64,000 nucleotides of DNA, taken from NCBI RefSeq assembly GCF_947487805.1, contig NZ_CANKXW010000005.1:1-64000 (forward strand), in the 5' to 3' direction. The position numbers were made by a program, and so were the translations under genes. The notes below the pieces were generated by a model that was not told the origin of the DNA, searched no databases, and saw only the letters and a program-made list of their open reading frames with translations. Below, one piece after another: positions 33,689-44,019 of the stretch. Position 1 is the first letter of the stretch; the number at the start of each line of letters is the position of its first letter. The stretch comes from an uncultured Tateyamaria sp. GTDB taxonomy: Bacteria > Pseudomonadota > Alphaproteobacteria > Rhodobacterales > Rhodobacteraceae.

Positions 33689-35008
33689 TCAGAGCTTGCC
33701 TTCGTCTTCGAAGACTTCGGTCCAGTCCTCGACCAGCTTGTCGAGTGCTTCTTGCGCCGTGCCCTGGTCGGCCACGATGTAGTCGTGCAGGCGTTTCTGC
33801 ATCGCCAGCAGCAGTTCGGCATAGGCCGGCTCCTGCCAGAAGTCCTGCACGCCACCCATCGCCTCGAGGAAGTCACCGGCGAACGGTGCGCTGTCCTTGA
33901 AGCCGGGGTCGTTCAGCACCGAGTTGTGCGCCGAATAGCCGCCCAGCGACCACCACTTGGCCTGAACATCGGGGTTGGCGAACCACTTGATGTACTCAAG
34001 TGCGGCGTCCTGCTTGTCCGAGTAGGCCACGACCGAGATGCCCTGACCGCCCAGCGTGGAGCCGGCCTGATTTTGCGGTGGGTTCACGAAGAAGTCGATC
34101 TTGTCGCCACCGGTGTTGGGATCGGCATAAAGGCCGGGGAAGAACGCGAACCAGTTCATCGCCATGGCGACCTGACCGGATTTGAACGCGTCCAGGCTCT
34201 CACCCATATAGGAGTTGGTGTAACCGGGCGGTGTCGCTGTTTCGTAGAACTCTTTATAGAATTCAAGCGCTTCGACCGCTTCGGGCGAGTTCACAGCGCC
34301 GTCCATGTCGTAGGAGCCGGGCGTGTTCTCGTATTTGAAACCCCACGGATAGAGCGCGGATGTCACACCCATCGTGATGCCTTCGGAGCCGCGCTCGGTA
34401 AAGATCGAGGCGCCATAGACGGTCTGGCCGTCAATCTCGCGCTCCTGGAAGAACTGGGCGATTTGCAGCAACTCTTTCTGGCTTTGCGGCTCGCGCAGGT
34501 CTTGGCCTGTGGCCTCTTTATAGGCGGCCTGGATGTCTTCACGGCCAAACCAGTCCTTGCGGTAGAACCAGCCGTTTGCGTCGCCCATGGCGGGCAGGGC
34601 GTAATAGTTCGGCGTGCCCTTGGGCCATGTGGAATAGGCATAGACCGTCGCCTCGGCGAAGTCGTCCATGCTGATGCCTTCGGCGTCAAAGAAGTCGTTC
34701 AGTTTCACGTAGTGGCCGTTTTCCGCGCCGCCGCCGATCCATTGGCTGTCGCCGATCAGCAGGTCGCAGAGCTTGCCGCCCGAGTTCAGCTCGTTCAGCA
34801 TCCGGTCGGCGAAATTGGGCCATGGGATGAACTCGAAGCTCATGGAATGGCCGGATTGTTCTTCGAATTCCTTGGACAATTCGACCAGTGCGTTTGCGGG
34901 GTCCCAGGCGGCCCAGCACAGGGTCAGGTCATCGGCCTGTGCGGTGCTTGCCATGGACGCGGCCACAAGGCTGAGCGCACTGACGGATGCCAGTTTAAAG
35001 GTCTTCAT
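33689..35008 (-). CDS. CUT1 ABC transporter substrate-binding protein
   Basis: 439-aa periplasmic solute-binding protein with signal peptide (MKTFKLASVSALSLVAASMA, cut after about residue 25). The mature part DDLTLCWAAWDPANALVELS and later LGGQGISVVAYSDKQDAALE are of the extracellular solute-binding family 1. GGAGGA six bases before ATG 35008. It heads the importer/kinase operon running to 24281. The downstream kinase and two-ATPase make-up suggest a polyol or ketose ligand rather than a hexose oligosaccharide. Confidence 0.88.
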   Translation of the reverse strand: MKTFKLASVSALSLVAASMASTAQADDLTLCWAAWDPANALVELSKEFEEQSGHSMSFEFIPWPNFADRMLNELNSGGKLCDLLIGDSQWIGGGAENGHYVKLNDFFDAEGISMDDFAEATVYAYSTWPKGTPNYYALPAMGDANGWFYRKDWFGREDIQAAYKEATGQDLREPQSQKELLQIAQFFQEREIDGQTVYGASIFTERGSEGITMGVTSALYPWGFKYENTPGSYDMDGAVNSPEAVEALEFYKEFYETATPPGYTNSYMGESLDAFKSGQVAMAMNWFAFFPGLYADPNTGGDKIDFFVNPPQNQAGSTLGGQGISVVAYSDKQDAALEYIKWFANPDVQAKWWSLGGYSAHNSVLNDPGFKDSAPFAGDFLEAMGGVQDFWQEPAYAELLLAMQKRLHDYIVADQGTAQEALDKLVEDWTEVFEDEGKL

Positions 35009-35083
35009 GGATGTTCCTCCCAGTTTGAAATCGGCTGTTTTGAATGTTTTGCCGAATCGTCGAATAGACAGGTTAACGCTATT

Positions 35084-35129
35084 TGAGGTGCGCACCTCAC
35101 GTCTACTCATTTTTGAGGTGCGCACCTCA
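35084..35129 (-). promoter_or_regulatory. Twin operator TGAGGTGCGCACCTCA x2
   Basis: Identical perfect 16-bp palindromes at 35084-35099 and 35114-35129, exactly 30 bp apart (about three helical turns), 76-121 bp upstream of the binding-protein ATG. The match extends two T bases further on the left side. Same-face spacing suggests cooperative binding of a dimer or tetramer, most likely the LacI protein encoded at 26555-27607. Confidence 0.75.
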
Positions 35130-35193
35130 TTTTTCAGCTTGCAATCACGTAACATATTTTACTGAAACGATATTTTTTTGATACGACGTCTCA

Positions 35194-36777
35194 TCATTCT
35201 GGTCCGGGCGCATAGGTAAATGTGGTGAAGTTTGCCGATCGTGCAGCACCTGAGGTGTCAAAGGCGGCCATGCCGACAAAGGCGCCGGTAAAACTTGCGT
35301 GCTCGCCGCGACCGCCTTCGTCGGAGATCACCGAAGCATCGAGGGCCGGGCCGATCGGGGTCCAGTCGCCCGACTGCTTCCAGAAAAACTGTTGCCGGGC
35401 GTGATCGACTTGAACCCGCAGGTCGACCGGCCCGTCGGCCAGCGGGACGGGATCCACGGGGTGGGTCAGCGCGCCTTCGGGCCAGTCGCCGGGGCAGGAC
35501 AGGATGGTCAGCGTGCGCCCCGTGCCCGACTCATGGGTGATCATCACTGCGTGGAACTTTGATCGGTTGTAGTATGTCGTGAGGCCCGCCGCCTGCTGGT
35601 AGGTGTCGGGGGCAAAGTCCAGCGTCGTGGTGGCGGTATAGGCCGCGTGCTCCTGCCGCCGCGCCACCAGCGCCTGTTCAAACCAGCTGCCGATGCTTTC
35701 GCGCCCGATCAGAACCAGCCCGGACTGCGTAGGCCTGAAAATGCGGGCGCGGTCAGGGGTGCGCAGCCATTGGAAATCCTTTGGCAGGGAGCCGGTTGTC
35801 AGGTCATAGGCCACCGGCCCGCCAGGCTGGGTCTCTGCCACATGCGGGACCTCGGCACGGGGCAGGATCCCGCCTGCCTCCAGCACCGGCCAGCCGTCGC
35901 GCCAGACCACGCGCTCGATGCCCGTCTCCCGGCCCATCGGGCAGAATGCCCCCGGCAGGGGTCGGCCCATCAGAAAGGTGTGGTAGCCGGTGCCGTCCGG
36001 GGCCTCGACATATTGACCGTGGCCGCTGCGCTGGACGGGATGGTCCGGCGCGCCCTGACAGCTCATCAGGTGATCGCCGGGTTGTACCTCGTACGGCCCC
36101 CAGATGTCGCGCGCGCGGGCGGTGGTGACGGCGTGGTCATATCCGGTGCCGCCCTCGGCCGTGGTCAGGTAATACCAGCCGTCGCGTTCAAAGATATGCG
36201 GCGCCTCGGTCAACCCCCGTGCCGTGCCGTCAAAGATGTTGCGCACCGGCCCGGTCAGCCCTGCGTCCGGTGACCATTCCTGCAACAGGATCCCGTCAAA
36301 GGAGGCGTGCACCGGGTTGCCGCCCGTGCCCTTGCCCCGGTGGTTCCAGCGGACGTTCATAAAGTATTTGCGCCCGTCCGCGTCGTGAAACAGCGACGGA
36401 TCAAAGCCGGAGGAATTGACATAGATCGGGTCCGACCAGGGGCCTTCGATCGCGGGCGCGGTCACGACATAGTTGTGCGCGTCCTTGAACGCCCCGTCCA
36501 GCCGTTTGACATCCGTATAGACCAGCCAGAACAGCCCATCAGCATGGCTGAGGCAGGGGGCCCAGATGCCGCAACTGTCTGGATTGCCTCGCATATCCAG
36601 CTGCGCGGCCCGTGTCAGGGGTCGCGTCGCCAGCGTCCAGTTGGCAAGGTCGCGTGAGTGGTGGATCTGGACGCCCGGATACCATTCAAAGGTGGATGTC
36701 GCGATGTAATAGTCTTCCCCGACTCGGCAGATCGACGGGTCGGGGTTGAAGCCTGGCAGGATCGGATTGCGGATCAT
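35194..36777 (-). CDS. Glycoside hydrolase family 43 (beta-xylosidase/arabinofuranosidase type)
   Basis: 527 aa, no signal peptide, so cytoplasmic. A five-bladed propeller domain carries the GH43 residues: base D13 in GFNPDPS, pKa-modulating D126 in SGFDPSLF, acid E191 in GLTEAPHIF. A C-terminal beta-sandwich (from about 330, e.g. QAAGLTTYYNRSKFHAVMIT) is typical of XynB-like enzymes. It releases xylose or arabinose from imported short oligosaccharides. It is the last gene of the mannosidase/ABC operon, six bases after the oxidoreductase gene. Confidence 0.9.
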   Translation of the reverse strand: MIRNPILPGFNPDPSICRVGEDYYIATSTFEWYPGVQIHHSRDLANWTLATRPLTRAAQLDMRGNPDSCGIWAPCLSHADGLFWLVYTDVKRLDGAFKDAHNYVVTAPAIEGPWSDPIYVNSSGFDPSLFHDADGRKYFMNVRWNHRGKGTGGNPVHASFDGILLQEWSPDAGLTGPVRNIFDGTARGLTEAPHIFERDGWYYLTTAEGGTGYDHAVTTARARDIWGPYEVQPGDHLMSCQGAPDHPVQRSGHGQYVEAPDGTGYHTFLMGRPLPGAFCPMGRETGIERVVWRDGWPVLEAGGILPRAEVPHVAETQPGGPVAYDLTTGSLPKDFQWLRTPDRARIFRPTQSGLVLIGRESIGSWFEQALVARRQEHAAYTATTTLDFAPDTYQQAAGLTTYYNRSKFHAVMITHESGTGRTLTILSCPGDWPEGALTHPVDPVPLADGPVDLRVQVDHARQQFFWKQSGDWTPIGPALDASVISDEGGRGEHASFTGAFVGMAAFDTSGAARSANFTTFTYAPGPE

Positions 36778-36783
36778 TGCGGC

Positions 36784-37908
36784 TTAGACCAGCAACGCCT
36801 GCGCGGCATCGGCGGGCAGGGGGGCAGGGCGGTCGCAAGTGGTGGTCAGCGTCACGACCTCTCCCTTTTCCCCGGCGGTCAGGATGGAGGTCATGACGTC
36901 TACGGCGTGAATGGCCAGTTCCAGCGCGCAGCGGTGCGGGCGGCCTTCGTTCATCGCCACGGCCATCTCGGCCAGACCGGCAGTGCGGTAGTTTGCCATG
37001 GGCGTGCCGCCATGGTCCTGATTGGGCACGCCCAGCGGGTGCGATGCGGTATCCAGCGTCGTGGTCGCGCCATCGGCCCCCGTCACCTCGACAGTGCCCG
37101 AGAACCAGTTCGGATCGGGCAGAAACATCGTGCCATCAGCGCCATAAAGCTCCATATGCCCGTGCCGATGCGCCCAGACATCCCAGGATGTGGACAGGGT
37201 GATGGTGGCCCCCGACACGAAATCCAGCAGCGCGTGGATGTTTGTTGGTGTCTTGACCGGGATGACCTCGCCCTTGCGCGGCTCGGACAGGATGGTGCGG
37301 GTGTCCGACGCCATCGAGGTCAGCGCGCTGACCCGCCGCACCGGCCCCAACAGCTGGATCAGGTTGGTGACGTAATAGGGCCCGATGTCCAGCATCGGCC
37401 CCGCGCCGGGTAGAAAGAAGAAATCGGGGTTGGGGTGCCAATACTCCATCCCATGCGACATGACATGGGCGGTGCCTGCGATGACCTTGCCGATCCGGCC
37501 CGCGTCAATGGCCTGCCGCGCGGCCTGATGCGCACCGCCCAGGAACGTGTCGGGGGCCGATCCGATGCGCAGCCCGTTTGCGTCGGCCAGCGCGCGCAAC
37601 TCCTCGCCCTCGGCCAGCGTCAGCACGATGGGCTTTTCGGTATAGGCGTGCTTGCCCGCCTCCAGGATGCTCTTGGTCACGCTGAAATGCGCATCCGGAA
37701 TGGTCAGGTTCACGATGATGTCGATGTCGTCCGCGCCCAGCAGCCCGGCGACCGTCTCGGCCCGCACGTCGAACTCTGCCGCACGTGCGCGAGCGGCCTC
37801 CGGGTTCATGTCGGCGACCGCGCGCACCTCGAGCCCTTTGAACAGGGGCGCGAGCCGCAGATAGGCGGTCGAGATGTTGCCGCAGCCAATGATGCCAATG
37901 CCTTGCAT
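36784..37908 (-). CDS. Gfo/Idh/MocA family oxidoreductase (glycan operon)
   Basis: 374-aa NAD(P)-dependent sugar dehydrogenase: GIGIIGCGNISTAYLRLAPL, YTEKPIVLTLAEGEEL with the active lysine, and GPMLDIGPYYVTNLIQLLG, where Asp-x-x-x-Tyr replaces the more usual D-x-x-x-H. It is followed on the same strand by GH43 and preceded by a TIM-barrel isomerase. It probably acts on a monosaccharide released by the operon's glycosidases; the substrate is unknown. Confidence 0.84.
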   Translation of the reverse strand: MQGIGIIGCGNISTAYLRLAPLFKGLEVRAVADMNPEAARARAAEFDVRAETVAGLLGADDIDIIVNLTIPDAHFSVTKSILEAGKHAYTEKPIVLTLAEGEELRALADANGLRIGSAPDTFLGGAHQAARQAIDAGRIGKVIAGTAHVMSHGMEYWHPNPDFFFLPGAGPMLDIGPYYVTNLIQLLGPVRRVSALTSMASDTRTILSEPRKGEVIPVKTPTNIHALLDFVSGATITLSTSWDVWAHRHGHMELYGADGTMFLPDPNWFSGTVEVTGADGATTTLDTASHPLGVPNQDHGGTPMANYRTAGLAEMAVAMNEGRPHRCALELAIHAVDVMTSILTAGEKGEVVTLTTTCDRPAPLPADAAQALLV

Positions 37909-37919
37909 GATATGCTCCT

Positions 37920-38675
37920 TCAGAACGATTGTGCCGCCGCCAGCGCGCGCGAGGCGAACCGCAGGTGGCTGGACGGGTTGTCATGCTCCATCACGAAATA
38001 GGTGGTGCCCGCGTCCTTGAGTGCGCCAAAGAGCGTGGGCCAATCCATCGTGCCATGCCCCACATCGGCCCAGCCGTCCTCGTCCGTGTTCTCGCCGGCG
38101 GGCGCGATGTCCTTGAGGTGCGCCGACAGGATGCGCGGGCCATAGCTGCGGATGCTGTCCATCGGGTCGACGCCTGCGCGTACCGCCCAGGCTACGTCGA
38201 ATTCATAGGCCACCGATGGCGCATTGCCGAGGATATGATCAATCGGCAGGCTGCCATCCGCCAGGGCCGCATATTCGAAATCATGGTTGTGATAGCCAAG
38301 GCCAAGCCCGTGACCCTTGAGGGCCGCAGCGGCCTTTTCCAACCCTGCGCCATACGCGGCCCAGCCTGCGGCATCGGTGGGTCGCGCGTCGGGCATGATA
38401 AAAGGCACGATCGCCGTTTTCATGCCCAACCGCCCTGCAATGGCCCCCACGGCTGCGGGGTCGGCTTCGATCATGTCCAGACCCACATGGCTCGTGGGCA
38501 TCGCCAGCCCGGTGGCGCGCAGCCCCGCCTCCAACGCGTCAATGGCGGCCGGATCGGCCAGCAGCGCGCCGTACCCTTCGACCTGGGCATAGCCCAGACC
38601 CGCCAGCATCGACAGCGTTTCGCCAAGCGGCTCAAAATTGCGGGAGCTGTAAAGCTGATAGGAGAAGGCAGTCAT
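37920..38675 (-). CDS. Sugar phosphate isomerase/epimerase (glycan operon)
   Basis: 251-aa TIM-barrel protein starting FSYQLYSSRNFEPLGETLSM. Metal ligands appear in GYHNHDFEY, YEFDVAWAVRAG, SAHLKDIAPAG and TYFVMEHDNPS. Shorter than the 351-aa relative at 25471. It is paired with the adjacent Gfo/Idh/MocA gene, 11 bases away, as in two other places in this window. Confidence 0.82.
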   Translation of the reverse strand: MTAFSYQLYSSRNFEPLGETLSMLAGLGYAQVEGYGALLADPAAIDALEAGLRATGLAMPTSHVGLDMIEADPAAVGAIAGRLGMKTAIVPFIMPDARPTDAAGWAAYGAGLEKAAAALKGHGLGLGYHNHDFEYAALADGSLPIDHILGNAPSVAYEFDVAWAVRAGVDPMDSIRSYGPRILSAHLKDIAPAGENTDEDGWADVGHGTMDWPTLFGALKDAGTTYFVMEHDNPSSHLRFASRALAAAQSF

Positions 38676-38687
38676 GGCAGGGCCCTT

Positions 38688-41072
38688 TCAAGTGGAATAG
38701 GTGGCGGAATGAAGGTCGCGGAGGACAAAGGCGGGGCGTGGCCCGCCCGCATCCGCAGGTGTGAAATGCAGGGTCACGGGCTGGTCGGGCAGAATGGTCA
38801 CGGCATTATCGGAAAACCGCCCCGGCTGATCCGCCTCGACCACGACGTATAGGCCAAGCGCCCGCGCGGTCAGCGTGATACGCTGGCCCGCGTCGGTGTC
38901 GGTGACGCGCATGTCCAGTTCCGGCGGGCGCAGATCGTAGGATTTATAGGGCTGCGGCGCGAAATGGTCGCGTCCCTGCAAGCCGTCCGGCGTGACCCAG
39001 TCAAAGACCAGCATCTCGCCCGCGCGGACCTGCACAGTGCCAAAGGGCTTGGCCGCATCCGCGCCAACCGTGTCGGCAAACGTGCCCAGATCGCGCCGCG
39101 CGCCGTCCATCGTCACCGCAAAAGCCGTCAGCGTCAGCGCCACAGGCACCGCACCGTCATTGACCGCGCGCAATTCGATCCCGTCCGCTCGCGGCACCGC
39201 ACTGACATAAACCGGCGCGTGGAAACGCCGCGCCATATGGTGCAAGAGCTTCCAGCCCCCGCCATGATCCAGCGACGACCACGAACAGACCGGCCAGGTG
39301 TCGTTCAACTGCCAGATCAGCGTGCCCATGCAGTGGGGCTTCAGGCTGCGCCAATGGGTGACGGCGGTTTTGATGGCCAGCCCCTGCTGCACCTGGCTGA
39401 GGTACACGAAATTCTCGAAATCCACCGGAAAGCGGAAATAGCGGAACATCGTCTCGGCGATGCGCGCATTGCCGCCTGCGTTCTTCTGGTGGCTCTCCAT
39501 CACCGGGGCGGCGATATTGAAATCCCCCGGATCGGCAAAGCGGCGGATGACGTCCATGGACGGATAGGATTGAAACCCGAACTCTGAACAAAAGCGCGGG
39601 GATACGTCGCGGTAATGGTCGAAATCACGGCCCTCGTGCCAGACGGACCAGAAATGCATGTCGCCCGACCGGTCGTCATGCCACGCATCACCAAAGCGCA
39701 TGGGCCCGGGCGACGGGCTTGATGGCCACCAGTTCGTAGTTGGGGCGGTGGCGCGCAGCGCGGTCTCGATCGTGCGGTTCAGCCGGTCATAGGCCACAAG
39801 GTAGGTATCGCGGTTGGCGCGGCTTTCCTCGTACCAGGTCAGCGCGCCCAAAAGTTCGTTGTCGCCGCACCACAGCGCGATGCAGGCATGGTGGTTGAGG
39901 CGCGCGACTTGTGCGCGGACCTCTGCGTCCACCTCGGCCAGAAACGCGTCATCAGACGGGTAAAGGTGGCAGGCGAACATGAAATCATGCCAGACCATGA
40001 GGCCCAGTTCATCGCAGATGTCATAGAACCAGTCCGGCTCGTACCGGCCACCGCCCCAGACGCGGATCATGTTCATATTGGCATCGACCGCCGATTGCAG
40101 CAGGTCGCGCACGGTGTCGGGCGTGATGGCCGACCCCAGCGCATCCGCCGGTATCCAGTTCGCGCCCTTCATGAACACAGGCCGTCCGTTGACGTGAAAG
40201 GCGAACCCGCTGCCCGTGTCATCCGGCGCGGTGATCAGCGCGATGTCACGCAACCCGATGCGCCGCGTGGTGCTGTGGCCGGGCAGGGCGACGGTGAGTG
40301 TGTAGAGCGGCTGCGCCCCCTGACCAACAGGCCACCACAGGTCCGGCGCGTCGATCTCTATGGTTGCCACGGCGATGCCATTTTGCACCTCTGCCCGCAC
40401 CTCCTGGCCCGCCAGCGCAAAGGTGACGGGCGTGCCGTCCGTCGCGCGGTCGGTCCGGGCGGTGACGGTGACAGTTACCGCCCCATCGCCGTGCACCTGT
40501 TCCACGATCAGATCGGCAATGCGGGCGACTTTCGGCTCCAACCGGATCGCCCCATAGACGCCAAAGGGGGCCAGCGCGATGTTCCAGTCCCAGCCGAAAT
40601 CACATTCCGGTTTGCGCAGCATGTTGCCGTGCGGGATCGGGCAGTTGTCCCGTTGAAACGGAACGGGAAATGGTTGCGCCTCCGCGCGCGCTGTTGCCTC
40701 CGCCACCGGGGACGCAAAGCGGATCGCGATGGTGTTTTCACCCCGCCGCAAAGCGCCGCTTGCATCCACACGGTGGGTGCGAAACATGCTGTCAGCGCGC
40801 AACACAGACACCCCGTTGATCGTAACCTCCGCGACCGTATCGAGCATCTCGATCACCAACTCGGCATCCGTCTCCTCGGCCTCAAACGTCCTTGTCGCCA
40901 CCCAATCCCGTTCGCAGATCCAGCGCAGATCATATTCGTTCCGACCCACATACGGGTCGGGGATCAGGCCCGCATCCCGTAGCGCGCTGATCCCGTCGCC
41001 GGGCAGCGGCATGGGGGCGGCATAGTCACCTGCCGCATCGGTCAGATGCCAAAGTCCTGCGAGGTCGATCAT
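38688..41072 (-). CDS. Glycoside hydrolase family 2, beta-mannosidase
   Basis: 794 aa without a signal peptide. GH2 order: jelly-roll sugar-binding domain (about 1-185), immunoglobulin-like domains, TIM barrel. Acid/base E406 is in ALWCGDNELLG and nucleophile E497 in RFCSEFGFQSYPS, the beta-mannosidase versions of these motifs. It removes terminal beta-mannose from short imported manno-oligosaccharides or N-glycan-like pieces in the cytoplasm. The gene lies two bases after the ATPase gene stop, inside the operon. Confidence 0.9.
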   Translation of the reverse strand: MIDLAGLWHLTDAAGDYAAPMPLPGDGISALRDAGLIPDPYVGRNEYDLRWICERDWVATRTFEAEETDAELVIEMLDTVAEVTINGVSVLRADSMFRTHRVDASGALRRGENTIAIRFASPVAEATARAEAQPFPVPFQRDNCPIPHGNMLRKPECDFGWDWNIALAPFGVYGAIRLEPKVARIADLIVEQVHGDGAVTVTVTARTDRATDGTPVTFALAGQEVRAEVQNGIAVATIEIDAPDLWWPVGQGAQPLYTLTVALPGHSTTRRIGLRDIALITAPDDTGSGFAFHVNGRPVFMKGANWIPADALGSAITPDTVRDLLQSAVDANMNMIRVWGGGRYEPDWFYDICDELGLMVWHDFMFACHLYPSDDAFLAEVDAEVRAQVARLNHHACIALWCGDNELLGALTWYEESRANRDTYLVAYDRLNRTIETALRATAPTTNWWPSSPSPGPMRFGDAWHDDRSGDMHFWSVWHEGRDFDHYRDVSPRFCSEFGFQSYPSMDVIRRFADPGDFNIAAPVMESHQKNAGGNARIAETMFRYFRFPVDFENFVYLSQVQQGLAIKTAVTHWRSLKPHCMGTLIWQLNDTWPVCSWSSLDHGGGWKLLHHMARRFHAPVYVSAVPRADGIELRAVNDGAVPVALTLTAFAVTMDGARRDLGTFADTVGADAAKPFGTVQVRAGEMLVFDWVTPDGLQGRDHFAPQPYKSYDLRPPELDMRVTDTDAGQRITLTARALGLYVVVEADQPGRFSDNAVTILPDQPVTLHFTPADAGGPRPAFVLRDLHSATYST

Positions 41073-41074
41073 GG

Positions 41075-42151
<1,077 letters not shown>

Positions 42152-42154
42152 GGG

Positions 42155-43045
42155 TCAGCCTTTCACCGCGCCGGCGGCGATGCCCCGGACAAAGAGTTTG
42201 CCGGAAGCGAAATAGATGATGAGGGGGACGAGGCCGGTCAGAAGCGTCGCGGCCATGTTGACGTTGTATTCCTTGATGCCCTGCACCGAGTTGACGATGT
42301 TGTTCAGCTGCACGGTCATCGGGTAATCCGCGGGCTTGGTATAGATCACGCCAAACAGGAAATCGTTCCAGATTCCAGTGACTTGCAGGATGATCGCCAC
42401 CACAAAGATCGGCAGGGACATGGGCAGCATGATGCGGAAATAGATGCCCCAGAACCCCGCACCATCGACGCGCGCGGCTTTGAACAACTCCTCCGGCACA
42501 GAGGTGAAATAGTTGCGGAAGAGCAGCGTCAGGATCGGCATGCCGAACACCGTGTGCACCAGTACCAAACCCCAGACATTGCCGTATAGTCCCAGCTCGC
42601 GCAGGATGATCACCAGCGGATAGAGCATCACCTGATAGGGGATGAACGCGCCCACGATCAGGATGGTAAAGAACACCTCCGACCCTTTGAACTTCCAGTT
42701 GGCCAGCGCATATCCGTTCACCGACGCAATCGCGATGGACAGGATCACCGAGGGGATCAGGATCTGGACCGAGTTCCAGAAACCGCGGGAAAGCCCTTCG
42801 CAATTGATGCCGGTGCAGGCCTCGGCCCAGGCCTTGACCCAGGGCTGATAGGTGATCTCGACCGGGGGGGAAAAGATGTTGCCAAGGCGGATTTCCGGCA
42901 TGCCCTTGAGCGATGTGACGATCATCACATAAAGCGGCAGGGCGTAGTATGCGGCGACGACGATCAGCGTGCCATAGAGCATCACATTGGCGCGCGAAAA
43001 GCGGCGGCGGGGTTTGGGCCCGCGGGGGGTGACGGCATCAACCAC
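42155..43045 (-). CDS. CUT1 ABC transporter permease (MalG type)
   Basis: 296 aa, six helices; EAA loop ELFKAARVDGAGFWGIYFRI. The C-terminal end FASGKLFVRGIAAGAVKG is the standard MalG tail. It overlaps the other permease gene by eight bases. Layout SBP-MalF-MalG-ATPase matches GtsABCD/glucose-mannose-type importers. Confidence 0.89.
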   Translation of the reverse strand: MVDAVTPRGPKPRRRFSRANVMLYGTLIVVAAYYALPLYVMIVTSLKGMPEIRLGNIFSPPVEITYQPWVKAWAEACTGINCEGLSRGFWNSVQILIPSVILSIAIASVNGYALANWKFKGSEVFFTILIVGAFIPYQVMLYPLVIILRELGLYGNVWGLVLVHTVFGMPILTLLFRNYFTSVPEELFKAARVDGAGFWGIYFRIMLPMSLPIFVVAIILQVTGIWNDFLFGVIYTKPADYPMTVQLNNIVNSVQGIKEYNVNMAATLLTGLVPLIIYFASGKLFVRGIAAGAVKG

Positions 43046-43940
43046 GTTTCTTGCCTCCGAATTCGAGATAGGCCCACGGGATCAGAATGATCACCACGCT
43101 GAGCAGCATCATGGTCGAGGCCGCGAACCCCTGCGCGAGGTTCTGGGCGCGGAACATGTAGTTGATGACGTATTTCGCGGGCACTTCGGACGCGATGCCC
43201 GGCCCGCCATTGGTCTGGGCGACGACAAGGTCGTAGATCTTGATGATACCGGATGCGATCAGCACGAGGGCGGTCACAAAGACGGGGCGCATCATCGGGA
43301 TGATCACGCGGATATAGGTCTTGACCGTGCCGATCCCGTCGACGCGCGCGGCCTTCCAGATGTCTTCGTCGATACCGCGCAGGCCCGCCAGCATGATCAC
43401 CATGATCAGCCCCGTGCCTTGCCACAGCCCGGCAATTAGAATGCCATAGATCACGATGTCCGGATCATTCAGCGGGTTGAAGGTGAAACTCTCCCACCCC
43501 ATTTGCCGCACCACGTTCTGGATGCCCAGATCGGGGTTCAAAATCCACTGCCACGCCAGCCCCGTCACCACGAAGCTGAGCGCAAAGGGATAAAGAAAGA
43601 TCGTGCGAAAAATGCTCTCGCCCCGGATCTTGCGATCCAGCATCGCGGCGAGTGTGAACCCGATCACCAGCGTAAAGATCATCGAGAAAAAGCCGTACAC
43701 AGCCAGGTTTTCGATCGAGATGATCCAGCGCCGTGTGCTCCACAGCCGCTCGTATTGATCCAGGCCCACAAAATTCAGCTTGGGCAACAGTTTGGACGAG
43801 GTAAAGGAATAGAGAACCGTCCACGCCGTGCCGCCGACAAAGACCACCAAAGCGGTCAGTACCATCGGCACCGATGCGATCTTGGCCGACATATTGCGGA
43901 ACAGGCCCGAAGGCTTCCGCGATTTGGAAGAAGAAGACAT
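43038..43940 (-). CDS. CUT1 ABC transporter permease (MalF type)
   Basis: 300 aa, six helices; EAA loop EDIWKAARVDGIGTVKTYIR. The line FLYPFALSFVVTGLAWQWIL and DLVVAQTNGGPGIASEVPA resemble glucose/mannose importer subunits (GtsB type). It is preceded by a 79-bp gap with a strong hairpin after the binding-protein gene. Confidence 0.89.
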   Translation of the reverse strand: MSSSSKSRKPSGLFRNMSAKIASVPMVLTALVVFVGGTAWTVLYSFTSSKLLPKLNFVGLDQYERLWSTRRWIISIENLAVYGFFSMIFTLVIGFTLAAMLDRKIRGESIFRTIFLYPFALSFVVTGLAWQWILNPDLGIQNVVRQMGWESFTFNPLNDPDIVIYGILIAGLWQGTGLIMVIMLAGLRGIDEDIWKAARVDGIGTVKTYIRVIIPMMRPVFVTALVLIASGIIKIYDLVVAQTNGGPGIASEVPAKYVINYMFRAQNLAQGFAASTMMLLSVVIILIPWAYLEFGGKKRG

Positions 43941-43967
43941 GACACCACCCCGCTACATGTCGCACTG

Positions 43968-44003
43968 CACCTGTCCGGGGCCGCAAATGACCCCGGGCAG
44001 GTG
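43968..44003 (-). promoter_or_regulatory. Hairpin between binding-protein and permease genes
   Basis: CACCTGTCCGGGG (43968-43980) and CCCCGGGCAGGTG (43991-44003) pair over 13 positions with one G-U, around a 10-base loop, 16 bases after the binding-protein stop. No T-run. Likely a transcript-stabilising or attenuating element. Confidence 0.6.
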
Positions 44004-44019
44004 ACTGGGAGGCGCGCCC

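Noticed and set aside
35009-35083. Extra coding sequence upstream of the binding-protein ATG
   Set aside because: The frame is open to 35155 but runs through the twin operators, lacks family resemblance, and the ATG at 35008 has GGAGGA and a proper signal peptide.
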